Positions 48,401 to 55,859 of a stretch of 60,000 nucleotides of DNA are shown here, piece by piece (position 1 is the stretch's first letter; every line of letters starts with the position of its first letter). The notes beneath the pieces are model-generated. The model did not search any database, was not told the origin of the DNA, and worked only from the letters and a program-made list of their open reading frames with translations. Where the stretch lies: NCBI RefSeq assembly GCF_964355755.1, contig NC_092674.1, positions 28,510,001-28,570,000 of the forward strand. Reading direction: 5' to 3'. The DNA is from Antedon mediterranea. Taxonomy: Eukaryota; Echinodermata; Crinoidea; Comatulida; Antedonidae. A program made the position numbers and the translations under genes.

Positions 48401-49556
48401 CTAAGTTTAAGTATCAATAAAATGTATGAATAAATTAATCGAACAAACTTAATGAGAATCTTGGAAGAATTACAATCAAAAGACAAATTGAATTTCAAGT
48501 CACGATACATCGTTGGTGTTTAAGAGCAAGGCAACGTGTCTTATCAATCAATTATCGGCAGCCAATCAGGATAAATTGTTAGTTTCTCAATTGCCAATAG
48601 TAACGAGATAATTTAATAGGAGGTTGTTCAGGTTTATTGATTCTGAACTAACTGTACTTTTTGTAACATAAAACCAATGAAAAAAGGAAAATTCCGAGAT
48701 GCTGACTAATATTTTTATCAATATCCAATCTTTTTTTTAGTTGACTGAAAAGGGACTGAAGAGAATTAGGGCTTAAATTCACTTACAGTATAAAAACACA
48801 ATCTTAGTACCTGAAAAAGAACTACAGTAGTGGAACATAAAACCATTGAAATGAAAAAAGAAAAATTCCGAGATGCTGACTAATATTTTTATCAATATCC
48901 AATCATACATTTTTTTAGTTGACAGAGGAAAAAGGGACTGAAGAGAAATAGGGCTTAAATTCACTTGTGAAAACACAACCTGAACAGTACCTGAAAAAGA
49001 ACTACAGCAGGTCGCATTTTAGTTCTTTCAGTAAAGGTTTTCAACTTTGACCTATCCAACAACAAGTAATTTGACCAATCATGATGCAATGTATCATCCA
49101 GAACTGTGATTGATCAACTCAGTGTTTATGCCTACGTTATTGTGTTGTATCTAAGTATGAACCAAGCTTTAACTGGCTGACTTAGGCTACATTTCACACT
49201 GTTGAATTCCTACTATTCACCTACTGTATTATCATCTACCGTATTATAAATACTACCAGAGCATACAAATCTCTGGTCTAAAGACACTACCACCACATTT
49301 ATATTATGTGCATTTAAAAATATATAAAAATTTGTGTATTATAATTAGGGCAGTAACATAAAAAAAAACTTACCGAAGATGTAAAAATATCTCCAATCTT
49401 TTGAATTTCATTCCACTCTTTCACACGTGGTTGAAGCTGTCGTAGAAACAGCCGATGGTTATGCAATATTTCTGGAACTTTGTAAAACATGATGTCAACG
49501 ATGCTTGGATCACATATTCCGCTGTTTTCAGGACTTTTCAGCGGTTCATAATAATT
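20530..49556 (-). CDS. ARHGEF10: Rho guanine nucleotide exchange factor, ARHGEF10/ARHGEF10L-like (3' part, 15 exons)
   Basis: A RhoGEF, known in the family to activate RhoA-type GTPases. Fifteen exons add up to 2730 bp: 909 residues plus stop, all phases consistent. Fragment residue positions: later half of the DH domain 1-206 (VDDLIIKPVQRIPRYELIIK is the conserved DH helix); PH-like region about 207-350 (KDRCLFLFSDLLVCA); then a WD40-like propeller about 380-909 with DVWVCNSDGYVGQV, TMWLGTEDGC, ASVHCILYIDNKVFISLANG, SLLICKDLLWVGTSAGVI and the closing VISGGDGYEDFG and LLLWQV. The order and motifs match vertebrate ARHGEF10/10L. The N-terminus and first DH exons lie to the right of the window or were not found in 49.6-60 kb, where the sequence is repeats. 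Introns range from 113 bp to about 9 kb and carry many MITEs. Invertebrates commonly have one gene for both vertebrate paralogs; I cannot choose between them. Confidence 0.94.
21031..21180. mobile_element. MITE, CTCTGTCTACAC family, copy 10
   Basis: Intact left end and two CACTACCATATTTGG units; the right end decays after TTTTTGTCAC. It lies 50 bp from the last ARHGEF10-like exon, in its upstream intron. Confidence 0.65.
21622..21796 (-). CDS. ARHGEF10: ARHGEF10-like exon n
   Basis: 175 bp, phase 0 in and phase 1 out, acceptor ATTTCAG. It encodes HQFTVSDDSQRAVYAMVSSG and WVSLQSSAVVRLYHAITYQS; the pattern G-x-x-VW-(M/V)-(A/S)-x-x-S-x-x-(S/V)-(I/V)-RL-(F/Y)-H is typical of the family. Confidence 0.94.
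21981..22129 (-). CDS. ARHGEF10: ARHGEF10-like exon m
   Basis: 149 bp, phase 1 in, phase 0 out. The reading frame fixed by its neighbours gives WDTCNPISLTIGSS, CMVAVSSKIWCGCHNSVLIV and DPHTLAVE. The longest open frame over this exon is a different one and should be ignored. Confidence 0.92.
22293..22803 (+). mobile_element. 510-bp MITE, ATAGGGAGG family, copy A
   Basis: Ends ATAGGGAGGTTTTGCAATC and GTTGCGAAACCTCCCTAT, with inner ACGAATACGATAACGAAAAC inverted at the other end (about 50-bp terminal repeats). Many ATTCGT motifs inside. Its partner at 27566 is in the opposite orientation. Confidence 0.85.
22922..23048. mobile_element. MITE, CTCTGTCTACAC family, copy 11 (left end lost)
   Basis: Starts inside the left arm at AAAAAGTGTGATGTGCCC; the right end is complete. 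It stops 66 bp from the coding exon at 23115. Confidence 0.7.
23115..23272 (-). CDS. ARHGEF10: ARHGEF10-like exon l
   Basis: 158 bp, phase 2 in and phase 1 out. It encodes IHVYQCGDNISTKRKS and ASVHCILYIDNKVFISLANG followed by DLTVYKREQ, a full propeller blade nearly superimposable on the vertebrate sequence. Confidence 0.95.
23790..23900. repeat. AATAAACGCCCC tandem repeat
   Basis: Six units of about 17-20 bp (CCCTAATAAACGCCCCGC-like) with a run of Cs. Related sequence in the other orientation lies at 36565-36945. Confidence 0.75.
24042..24231. repeat. 38-bp minisatellite, five units
   Basis: Unit starts are at 24042, 24080, 24118, 24156 and 24194. Each unit is two related 19-mers, AGTGTGTGTAAATTACCTC and AGTATGTGTAATTTATTCC, so the array is a dimer-based higher-order repeat. 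Confidence 0.9.
25330..25426 (-). CDS. ARHGEF10: ARHGEF10-like exon k
   Basis: 97 bp, phase 1 in and phase 2 out. It ends in PTMWLGTEDG, whose cysteine codon is completed by the next exon; T-MWLGTEDG-C-I-x-VY is a signature of the family. Confidence 0.95.
25895..26175 (-). CDS. ARHGEF10: ARHGEF10-like exon j (low-complexity acidic insert)
   Basis: 281 bp, phase 2 in and phase 1 out. The product looks disordered: a basic MKRRPRPRP, then SPVSPTPK (proline-directed sites), then FDSDDSELDEDIMSP (acidic, casein-kinase-like), ending PLFVEESAMDEASS. It sits as a loop between propeller blades; vertebrate members also have a variable acidic insert here. Confidence 0.88.
26419..26540. repeat. 21-bp tandem repeat beside a coding exon
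   Basis: About six units of CAATTTTTGGTTGCCCGACGT type, 50 bp downstream of the exon at 26591-26867. On the minus strand it stays open in a Q-P-K-I-D-V-G frame, but the exon's donor excludes it from the protein. Confidence 0.85.
26591..26867 (-). CDS. ARHGEF10: ARHGEF10-like exon i (first propeller blades)
   Basis: 277 bp, acceptor CTCCAG, phase 1 in and phase 2 out. It encodes GMQFTCAAPSLGT, DVWVCNSDGYVGQVCLLSM and CISVCSTRILCVMSVP, the first WD40-like strands of the family's C-terminal propeller. Confidence 0.95.
27444..27535 (-). CDS. ARHGEF10: ARHGEF10-like exon h
   Basis: 92 bp, phase 2 in and phase 1 out. It encodes EGTETMTLVFNNVDLKMNFE and SKFTEAKLKL, matching the family pattern (L/M)-TL-(I/V)-F-x-(N/S)-x-x-x-(K/R)-x-x-F-(E/D). 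A 510-bp MITE ends only about 30 bp upstream of its 3' splice site. Confidence 0.85.
27566..28074 (-). mobile_element. 510-bp MITE, ATAGGGAGG family, copy B
   Basis: Inverted relative to copy A: AATTGAACAAGCGCAGGTGG is near the left end and GGGGCTCAGCTCAAAAG near the right. Ends ATAGGGAGGTTTCGCAAC and GTTGCGAAACCTCCCTA. Confidence 0.85.
28964..29290. repeat. Tandem duplication of about 150 bp
   Basis: Units start ATGCATAGTAGCTCTTAATC at 28964 and 29113 and share CGACAGAAAACAAGGTATGG. The second has an extra 40 bp of AGAGATATTAATATCTCT palindromes inserted after TTCCAT. Confidence 0.85.
29395..29548 (+). mobile_element. Dispersed repeat, 'GTGGTCAGGTTGAAACC' family, copy 1
   Basis: Shares TTGTCAAAGACCACTG ... 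GGTCAGGTTGAAACC ... CTGGTGGCTATGGCCC with 32876-32991 (inverted) and 39612-39755. A 60-residue frame across it is not conserved between copies. Confidence 0.7.
29808..29880 (+). mobile_element. tRNA-like SINE head fragment
   Basis: AGTGGCACTTTAGTTTGC resembles an A box and GGGTTCAAATCAGG is a good B box 35 bp later. A diverged relative starts near 24662. No tRNA fold is possible. Confidence 0.45.
30179..30300 (-). CDS. ARHGEF10: ARHGEF10-like exon g
   Basis: 122 bp, phase 0 in, phase 2 out, acceptor ATCAAG, donor GTAAGT. The product is amphipathic, ALNDVIKELMDGIHRKISDR then LRVVPPALMNKVELLATTP, within the PH-like to propeller linker. It is assigned from phase and position; the acceptor lacks a strong pyrimidine tract. 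Confidence 0.8.
30451..30486. repeat. (ATT)n microsatellite
   Basis: About twelve uninterrupted ATT triplets in the intron upstream of the 30179-30300 exon. Similar short runs occur at 3175 and 43778; the latter is the target-site tail of a Helitron-like element. Confidence 0.9.
31043..31244 (-). CDS. ARHGEF10: ARHGEF10-like exon f (PH-like domain, helix)
   Basis: 202 bp, phase 2 in, phase 0 out. It encodes ASKYKLNWKYQLEDMEIV, equivalent to the vertebrate YKL-x-WK-x-PLEDV strand, then a helical, coiled-coil-like stretch KLEEDLTRLNQISGLADSL. Confidence 0.9.
31391..31546. mobile_element. Palindromic MITE related to the copy at 3834
   Basis: TAAAGCATGGTTCCCACTTT ... ATCGCAAGCAAGTTGACCC ... GTGTTGCGTC; the central part matches the 3.8-kb copy closely (CAAATAATCCATCGCTT type). 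Confidence 0.65.
31595..31680 (-). mobile_element. tRNA-like SINE remnant
   Basis: On the minus strand TAGATAGCGGAGCTGTA and AGGGTTCAATCCTGAC resemble A and B boxes. The spacing and missing acceptor stem exclude a working tRNA gene. Confidence 0.4.
31753..31856 (-). CDS. ARHGEF10: ARHGEF10-like exon e (PH-like domain)
   Basis: 104 bp, phase 0 in and phase 2 out. It encodes KKDRCLFLFSDLLVCASVKR, matching the vertebrate KDR-x-LFLF-(N/S)-DLLVCA strand, followed by a basic, serine-containing loop RRSGPGRRQSFSV. Confidence 0.95.
31964..32114. mobile_element. MITE, CTCTGTCTACAC family, copy 12
   Basis: Complete 151 bp between two coding exons (31753-31856 and 32242-32469). The left end reads GCCCTGTTTACAC. 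Two GTAGTGATAT units are in the centre. Confidence 0.8.
32242..32469 (-). CDS. ARHGEF10: ARHGEF10-like exon d (end of DH, linker helix)
   Basis: 228 bp, 76 codons in phase 0. It starts DFLDNTPEDHPDHENLEVA, the canonical last DH helix (L-x-x-TP-x-x-HPD), and continues in a long charged helix ending LAAPNRRFIRQYPFSEL that leads into the PH-like domain. Confidence 0.95.
32489..32684. mobile_element. MITE, CTCTGTCTACAC family, copy 13 (expanded)
   Basis: Five consecutive 21-bp units of ATATCACTACCATATTTAGGC type fill the centre, the largest number in the window. It begins 20 bp upstream of the 3' splice site of the exon at 32242-32469. Confidence 0.85.
32876..32991 (-). mobile_element. Dispersed repeat, 'GTGGTCAGGTTGAAACC' family, copy 2
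   Basis: Inverted copy: GTAGCCACCAGTAAG, GGTTTCAACCTGACCAC and ACTGTTCCCTTTCCTTG match the family. Confidence 0.65.
33560..33740 (+). mobile_element. Possible LTR remnant with primer-binding-like site
   Basis: A TGTTATGTGACCATTATG start, TGTGGCGGCACATATG inside, and an end at ATGATACA followed at once by TGGTGGCAGCGG, the kind of motif that primes LTR retrotransposons. No internal coding region follows, so at most a decayed end is left. Confidence 0.35.
34552..34682. mobile_element. MITE, CTCTGTCTACAC family, copy 14
   Basis: Complete ends. The right arm is interrupted (GATAGAAAGTGTAGAC), and only a remnant of the 21-bp unit remains. Confidence 0.75.
34700..36060. other. Intron sequence, one 145-codon open frame
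   Basis: Within the 7.3-kb intron between the exons at 32242 and 39800. A minus-strand open frame (35600-36037) is Leu/Cys-rich and unrecognised; composition suggests chance. Nothing else stands out. Confidence 0.4.
36061..36218. mobile_element. MITE, CTCTGTCTACAC family, copy 15
   Basis: Three identical 21-bp units (ATATCACTACCATATTTGGGC) in the centre, then a short right end GTAGACAGCTTA. Confidence 0.8.
36565..36945. repeat. Region of repeated GGG(T/A)GTTTATT motifs
   Basis: Clusters at both ends (GGGACGTTTATT; GGGGTGTTTATT, GGAGGCATTTATT) around an AT-rich centre. It resembles a MITE whose ends are made of short repeats related to those at 23790. Confidence 0.5.
36960..39600. other. Intron sequence without clear features
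   Basis: AT-rich. A 116-codon open frame at 38392-38742 shows no motif and overlaps a CTGCAGTAACTGCA repeat relic; I do not consider it a gene. Confidence 0.4.
39612..39755 (+). mobile_element. Dispersed repeat, 'GTGGTCAGGTTGAAACC' family, copy 3
   Basis: GATGTAGCCACAAG at the left and TGGTGGCTACGGCCC at the right, an imperfect inverted pair, with AGGTCAGGTTGAAACC between. It ends 45 bp from the DH exon at 39800. Confidence 0.7.
39800..39892 (-). CDS. ARHGEF10: ARHGEF10-like exon c (conserved DH helix)
   Basis: 93 bp, exactly 31 codons in phase 0. It contains LIIKPVQRIPRYELIIK, the most conserved RhoGEF segment (L-x-x-P-(I/V)-QR-(I/V)-x-(R/K)-Y), which contacts the GTPase switch regions. 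Confidence 0.96.
40335..40448 (-). CDS. ARHGEF10: ARHGEF10-like exon b (DH domain)
   Basis: 114 bp, phase 0 both ends, acceptor TTTACAG, donor GTAAGT. It encodes LLDTYTSFINNFSRAKELI followed by KPAFNKFLD, the central DH helix with the typical Y-x-x-(F/Y)-x-NN-(F/Y) pattern. An 8.9-kb intron carrying two Helitron-like elements precedes it. Confidence 0.93.
41990..42174 (+). mobile_element. 3' end of a non-LTR retrotransposon
   Basis: CTCAAAACTCATCTCTTCAG reads L-K-T-H-L-F-R, a usual end of LINE reverse-transcriptase proteins, followed by GCGCTTTATAAATGTTAT. The expected ATT tail resumes at 43776, on the other side of a Helitron-like insertion. Confidence 0.5.
42175..43775 (+). mobile_element. 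Helitron/Helentron-like non-autonomous element, copy H1
   Basis: 1601 bp. 5' end TAGTTATCCGCAACGAAG with a local hairpin (GTTATCCGCAAC, GTTGCAGGATAAC); an (ATC)n run; a 1.3-kb conserved body without coding capacity; then TGCGGATAACTA (exact inverse of the 5' end), hairpin ACTCGTCA / TGACGAGT, and terminal CATGTCTAG. TGACGTCA occurs at 42966, 43144 and 43321. Rolling-circle class is inferred from the 3' hairpin plus CTAG end and lack of a clear target duplication. Confidence 0.8.
43777..44240. other. Intron spacer between two Helitron-like elements
   Basis: 464 bp of AT-rich sequence starting with the ATT tail of the split retrotransposon; no other feature. Confidence 0.5.
44241..45855 (+). 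mobile_element. Helitron-like element, copy H2 (TGG subtype)
   Basis: 1615 bp. 5' end TGGTTATCCGCAACG; 3' subterminal repeat GCGGATAACCA, i.e. both carry the G/C version of the terminal base pair. (ATC)n of nine units follows the 5' hairpin. TGACGTCA occurs at 45043, 45221 and 45398. Its uninterrupted 5' region is the reference for reconstructing H4. Confidence 0.8.
46566..46789. mobile_element. Palindromic MITE, inverse of the copy at 16745
   Basis: TTAAGCGTGGTTCCCACTAG at the left, GAGGAACCAAGCTTTG at the right; the inner CAACGCAGCGACGTATCGAC matches the 16.9-kb copy in reverse. Confidence 0.75.
47395..47757. mobile_element. Harbinger-like MITE with TAA target duplication
   Basis: 363 bp. 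GGGACCATATCAAAATTATT pairs with AATAATTTGATATGGTCCC, flanked on both sides by TAA. A 3-bp TAA/TTA duplication is typical of PIF/Harbinger; no transposase is present. Confidence 0.75.
47951..48096. repeat. 49-bp tandem repeat, three units
   Basis: GTATCTCCATTGAGATCCAG starts at 47951, 48000 and 48048. A single copy also occurs near 45888, right after copy H2. Confidence 0.9.
48670..49015. repeat. Tandem duplication of about 170 bp
   Basis: Two copies sharing CCGAGATGCTGACTAATATT, then AGGGCTTAAATTCACTT and GTACCTGAAAAAGAACTACA, at 48670 and 48842, with small indels. Confidence 0.85.
49374..49556 (-). CDS. ARHGEF10: ARHGEF10-like exon a (DH domain)
   Basis: 183 bp, phase 0 both ends, acceptor TTCTTAG and donor GTAAGT. 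It encodes NYYEPLKS, then VDIMFYKVPEILHNHRLF and WNEIQKIGDIFTSS, the DH helices preceding the GTPase contact. This is the rightmost exon I can support. Confidence 0.93.
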
Positions 49557-49690
49557 CTAAGAAAACAAATGTTTTACTTTTAAAAGATAATAATGAAGTA
49601 TAAGTTTTTTTGGAAAAACCTCACTGTACATAAATGCTACTGTACCTACAAAAATTGTACTGTATGCTCTGGCGTATCATTATTGATAAT

Positions 49691-49905
49691 ACTACTTGTA
49701 ACCTTATCAAGATAATGGATTCTTTTGTACAGAGGCACGCAATATCATCATCCGGACATTTTTATTCTTGATCGTTTTACAAGAGTCTTTTGTAATTAAT
49801 ACTACTTGTAACCTTATCAAGATAATGGATTCTTTTGTACAGAGGCACGCAATATCATCATCCGGACATTTTTATTCTTGATCGTTTTACAAGAGTCTTT
49901 TGTAA
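49691..49905. repeat. 110-bp direct duplication
   Basis: Units at 49691 and 49801 are identical over about 105 bp, so the duplication is recent. They share GTACAGAGGCA and GGACATTT with the array that follows. Confidence 0.95.
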
Positions 49906-49924
49906 AACGACTACTTATACAACA

Positions 49925-50580
49925 ACAAAATAACTGTAGATAACAAACGATTCATTTTTTTAAAGAAATTAATTTCTTAACCTTGGTTTAGTAAAGATGT
50001 ATAAACAAGTATTTCATCAAGTACAGAGGCATAGAATATCATCATACGGACATTTCTTTATTGCTGATCGACATTTCATAAAACAAACGATTCCTTTTTA
50101 AGAAATTATTTTTTTCAACCCTGGTTTAGTAAAGATGTATAAACAAGTATTTCATCAAGTACAGAGGCATAGAATATCATCATACGGACATTTCTTTATT
50201 GCTGATCGACATTTCATAAAACAAACGATTCCTTTTTAAGAAATTAATTGTTTCAACCCTGGTTTAGTAAAGATGTATAAACAAGTATTTCATCAAGTAC
50301 AGAGGCATAGAATATCATCATACGGACATTTCTTTAATTGCTGATCGACATTTCATAAAACAAACGATTCCTTTTTAAGAAATAAATTTTTTCAACCCTG
50401 GTTTAGTAAGATGTATAAACAAGTATTTCATCAAGTACAGAGGCATAGAATATCATCATACGGACATTTCTTTAATTGCTGATCGACATTTCATAAAACA
50501 AACGATTCCTTTTTAAGAAATTAATTTTTTCAACCCTGGTTTAGTAAGATGTATAAACAAGTATTTCATCAAGTACCAGA
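49925..50580. repeat. 138-bp minisatellite
   Basis: The anchor AGATGTATAAACAAGTATTT recurs at about 49995, 50133, 50271, 50409 and 50547 (spacing 138-139 bp). Copies differ by one or two bases. It lies 370 bp upstream of the DH exon at 49374-49556. Confidence 0.95.
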
Positions 50581-50584
50581 TGGA

Positions 50585-52608
50585 AATTCATTACCGTTCA
50601 AACATATTAATTGAGTATTACTCATACCACAATGGGTGTGGTTAGTTATCATTGCTTTAACAAAGACTCTATTGTATAATTTAATGTCGATTTCTCCTAT
50701 TAATTTCTTTCTTCATACAGTATTCAAATATAGTCGGATATAAAACAAAATAAAGGAGAGAAACAGTGTACAGTATCCGATCATTTTGTAATTAAAAAAA
50801 TTGAAAAATTGATTGACTTTTTATAATTAAAAAATATATTGTCCTGAAAAAAAAATTTTTTTACACATTTTTTTGTTAAATATGCAATTTTTATGTCACA
50901 AAATAGTTATTCACTTTGACCAAAAATTGGATTGGCAACAAAATTATTTACCTGAAAAAACTGTAATTTAAAGGCAAAAAACAGTCAAATTGTCTGACAA
51001 TGGGATTTTGATTAAATTTAAGTTTTATTTTTTTTTTCATTTTTTTTAAATGGAGTTGAATAACTACAAAATGGCCTATTGAAAGTCCGATTTTATAAAT
51101 CTTTATTTTTCATGATTTTGCGGGTCAATACATCTTTAAATTTAGTACATACATTATGTTATTAATCTATATTTCATTTCAATAATTTGTCTGCTTTTTT
51201 GTTCAATTCTAAGAAATTTATTTTCTACAAAACAGCATTACAACGAAGAGTTAACCCTAACATAAAGTCCTATAATAAATAACGCCTTATGCGGATTTCA
51301 GTTGCTTTTTACAGATTATAACTGTAATTTTCATTGAGTTCTCAATGATCTCCCAAGACAAATTACATACTGCTTTTCAACTAAACAGTTTCTTCGTATT
51401 TCTATTCATCTTTTAAGGTCATTTAGCGCTGAAATAATTGTGTTCACCTTATAACAAAGTGTACTAAAAGTCACCTTCAGTTTTCTTGAAACATTGTTCA
51501 CAATATAATGACACTGCTGCCCAAAGTCATTTATGATTTACAGTACTAAGGTTTTAATTTTGGCAGGTTTTTTTTTATACTGCTCTGCTCAAAGTCGTTT
51601 ATAATTTTACCATGTTCTTTTTAACCGAAATGATTTGTAAATGTCAACAAACCAGAATCATTTTACCACAATCTTAATAGTGGGGATGGGGGGGGGGGTG
51701 ATGTCGTGTAGGATGGTGAGGGGGAAAGAGGCAAATCCAGGACTTTGAAGTAGGATTGGGAGTTGGGACCAGGTCCTTAAATGGCAAAGCAAACTATTTT
51801 GCATTATAATTTTCAAAATATCCCACCCTTTTGTATCTGCATATGGGGAGGAGGAAGTAAAATGATTTATTATGGGAGAAATTGTGTCTAAATTATGTCT
51901 TCTTGCTTACCAAGTTCGATAAAGCTTAATGACACTAAAAATATATGGTTTCATAACAATTTTGGAATTTCTTTAGATTTAATTATTCAACAAAATTAAG
52001 ATAAGAATGCAATGGGAATAATTGAGTTATTACAAAACAATTGAGTTTATTACAGAACATCTCTGATAGTACTATAATGATTACATGACGATATTATGTA
52101 TACAATATTGCTATACAATTTGCAACAGTCCCTCATTGTAGTTCATACTGTGTTATACTGTAGTATATGAGCCATGATTCACAAAAATTAAATTACCCAT
52201 TAAAACGAGTGTTTTGATTTCTTTATTTACCTGTGATGGAATGGAATAACCTTGACCTATTTTGAAAAGTCACAATAAGATCACATGCTGGTTTACTTTG
52301 AGGAGGTCATAAGAGCCTGAAAATCCTAGGCCTAAACTTAAGCATGGTTTATGCGCAATTCCATGTCATTGTTTAAATCCAAGTTAAGCCCGACCACGAG
52401 GGACGGTAATTCCAAAAACGAGCTGTTTGTGAACAGTGAATTATATACGTCATCAGAGAGGTTTTAATGTAGGCCTATACTGCAGTAAACCATGAGACCC
52501 TCTTAAAATGACAAAACATTTGAGCTCTTTACACCAACCCCTAAAAATAGTAATATCGATACCTACCAATTATACATGGTAGGCTAGTACAAAAATATTT
52601 GTGTTTAT
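50585..52608. other. Intron sequence upstream of the DH exon
   Basis: AT-rich with a G run at 51685. I found no exon that would continue the DH domain; one weak splice-like pair at 52226-52254 was rejected. Confidence 0.4.
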
Positions 52609-52667
52609 TGGTTATCCGCAACGAAGTTGCAGGATAACCTCTTGTGATTGTACGAAATCATCATCAT
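52609..52667 (+). mobile_element. Orphan Helitron-like 5' end (TGG subtype)
   Basis: 59 bp: the 5' hairpin TGGTTATCCGCAACGAAG and an ATC run, cut off where the next element begins. Its own body is not attached. Confidence 0.75.
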
Positions 52668-55600
52668 TGGTTATCCGCAACGAAGTTGCAGGATAACCTC
52701 TTGTGATTGTACGAAATCATCATCATCATCATCATCAACTTTTTATTAGTTATCCGCACTATGGCGGATAACTCCTTGTAACTGTCCTGTTTCATCATCT
52801 TTTTTTTTTTCTGTATTATTCTTCTTTCTTTCTGTCATTTTTGTGCAGAGCGTATCTCTAAAACGTGTAAAGTTAACATTTTATAACTTTGTCAACATAT
52901 GGGCAATCACGTGAAGTTGTGCTTTCCTATAATTGAATGACGTCAGAGTTGCGCAACATGACTTACGCGCGTTTTTATGAATTTCGCGTATTTAACATAG
53001 ATCAAAAACCATATAATAATTTAAATTGAAACTTAGCAAAAGTCTAATTTATATCGTGCGCTAACTTTTTGTGCACTAAAAATGGCATGTTTTACACAAA
53101 GTTACGCGCGCACGCGCGTTTAAAATTTTCCAATGCGAAAAATCAATTTCTAATCAACTTTATACGCGTTTCATGTCATTTTGAGCATGTCAAAAATTCC
53201 CACACGTGCGCAAATTTTTACGCGCGTGGTGCACACGTAGCGTTAAAAACGTCATTTTTTCGAGTGATTTATGTTTTTCCAGCCTTTTCTAGTAATTTTA
53301 CCAACTTTTGAATAATTTCGACTTCAAATTACGTCATACGAGCACGTAGAAAATGATAATTTGCGAGCTTTTTTGATGAAAAACTTCAAAAATTCGTCAA
53401 AATTAAGCCTTTTTTTAAACAATCGTAATTTCTAAACTAAACGGTAAAAATTATTTTTATTACATATTCTGGAAGTTGATGAGTTGTAGATATCAGATCA
53501 TGCATTAATATGGCTAACCGGACATTGTGACGTCATCGTATGGCCACGCGAATATGAAATTTAGGATTTTTGTATCTTTTGTCATAACTCCTCACATTTA
53601 ATAGAGGGCATCTCCACTTATCCGTTTTCCATTTTCACCCCGATTTTGATATTGTCTAGGTCAATGAACTATCTTTAGCATGAGTTGAAAATATTTTAAT
53701 TTTTATGACGTCATCATGCCTAAAAATTTAAATTACGTGTGGCATTAATTTCATCTTTACAGTAAATTTCAATCTGTTATAGCTAGTAAGAATAAAATGT
53801 GATAATCACGATTAAAACGTTTTCTTGAAGCTATTGGATTGTAGATACAAAATCATGTGAACATTTTGCCAATCGGATGTGGTGACGTCATCATATGGCC
53901 AGTTAAATAAAAAAAGTCGTATTTTCATCTTTTGCGTCATAGTTCATTACATTTAAAAGAGCGCGCATTAATATTTCACGTATTCAAATTTCTTCTACAC
54001 GTTAATATGTTGTTGCTGAGATAATTTCCTTCCAAAATTGCTACCTTCGCGTTTCATTTTAAAACCATCAACATGTTAAAAATTGCAATAAATAGCGGGT
54101 CCCGTAATTTCCCCTATTCTACACTGTATGTGATATGTATACAGATTACACTGTGTATACTATATATGAATCAAAATAATAGAATTCAGCAGCAATAACA
54201 ACATATCATAGTCTTCAGTTCAGGTCATAATGCCATAATCTTTTTCCGTGTGCAATATTCCAACGTATGGCGTGGACGTGGCGTTTGTCGTGCGGATAAC
54301 TAACTCGTCAAAGTGACGAGTTTCATGTCTAGTTCTTCTTCTTTCTTTCTGTATGATTTTTGTGTAACGCTTTTCTCTAAAACTCGCAAACATAACATTT
54401 TGTTAACTATGTTAACATTTTGACATTTATGTAACGTCGTCAAGCGAAGCTTTTCATGATGTTTACAATTGCGCAACGTGACGTACGCGCGATTTAACGA
54501 TTTTATCGTATTTAACATATGTCGAAAACCAAATAACATTTTAAAGTGAAACTTTTCAAAAGTTTAATTTATATCATGCGCTAAATTTCTGTTGAAAAAA
54601 AATTGCGTGTTTTACACAAAGTTACGCGCGCACGCACATTTAAAATTTCAAAATGCGCAAAATTAATTTATAATCAACTTTCTACGCGTTTCATGTCGTT
54701 TTAAGCATGTCAAAAATTCCCACGCGTGCGCACATTTCTACGTGTGCGGTGCGCACGTAGCATTGAAAACGTATTTTTTTCGCGTGATTTATGTTTTTCC
54801 AGCCTTTTCTAGTAATTTTACCAAATTTTAAACAATTTCGACTTAAAGATACGTCATACGAGCACGTCGAATTGGACAATTTGCGCGCGTTTTTTATAAA
54901 AAGGTTAAAAAATTCGTTTCAAATATGCCTTTTTTTAAACAGTCGTAATTTCTAAACTAGACGGTCAAATTTTTGTGGATGACATATTCTGGAAGTAGAT
55001 GAGTTGTAGATATCGGATCAAGTATTAATATGGCTAACCGGACATTGTGACGTCATCGTATGGCCACGCGAATATAAAATTTAGTATTTTTATATCTTTC
55101 GTCATAGCTCATCACATTGAATAGAGCGCATCTCCACTTATCCGTTTTCCATTTTCACCCCGATTTTGATATTGTCTAGGTCAATCAACTATCTTTCGCA
55201 TGAGTTAAAAATATTTTAATTTTTTTGACGTCATCATGCCTAAAAATTTAAATCACGTGTGGCATCAATTTCATCTTTACAGTAAATTTTAATCTGTTAT
55301 AGCTCGTAAGAATAAAATGTGATAATCACGATTAAAACTTTTTCTGGAAGCTATTAGATTGTAGATATGAAATTATGTAAAAATGTTGCCAATCGGATGT
55401 TGTGACGTCATCATATGGCCAGTTAAATAAAAAAAGTCGTATTTTCATCTTTTTCGTCATAATTCATTACATTTAAAAGAGCGCGCATCAATATTTAACG
55501 TATTCAAATTTCTTCTACACGCTAATACGTTGTTGCTGAGATAATTTGCTTTCGGAATTGCTAACTTCGCTTTTCATTTTAAAACCATCAACATGTTAAA

Positions 55601-55855
55601 AATTGCAATAAATAGTGGGTCCCGTAATTTCACCTATTCTACACTGTATGTGATATGGATACAGATTATACTGTGTATACTATATATGAATTTAAATAAT
55701 AAAATTCAGCAATAACAACAGATCATATTCTTCAGTTCAGGTCATAATGCCAACGTGAACACTTCCTTTTGTCCTCAACCTATCCCCTTAATGTTAATGT
55801 TGCACCACTTGCGCGGCGGATAACCAAACTCGTCAAAGTGACGAGTTACATGTCT
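52668..55855 (+). mobile_element. Helitron-like element H4, split by H3 (TGG subtype)
   Basis: Two parts, 52668-52746 and 54333-55855, together 1602 bp. Removing H3 restores AACTTTTTAT..TCTTCTTCTTTC, the sequence seen uninterrupted in H2. The 5' end TGG and the far 3' repeat GCGGATAACCA match each other and not H3. TGACGTCA occurs at 55048, 55226 and 55403. Confidence 0.8.
52747..54332 (+). mobile_element. Helitron-like element H3 (TAG subtype), inserted in H4
   Basis: 1586 bp, complete. 5' hairpin GTTATCCGCACTATGGCGGATAAC in two arms (GTTATCCGC, GCGGATAAC); 3' TGCGGATAACTA, hairpin, CATGTCTAG. TGACGTCA occurs at 53528, 53706 and 53883. Confidence 0.82.
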
Positions 55856-55859
55856 AGTC

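Noticed and set aside
49691-50580. CRISPR array
   Set aside because: Repeats adjoin or cover the whole unit with no unique spacers, and the genome is eukaryotic.
52226-52254. Micro-exon upstream of the DH exon (GTCAAGGTTATT.., donor GTAAAT)
   Set aside because: The donor is fair, but the acceptor lacks a pyrimidine tract and the peptide does not match the DH domain.
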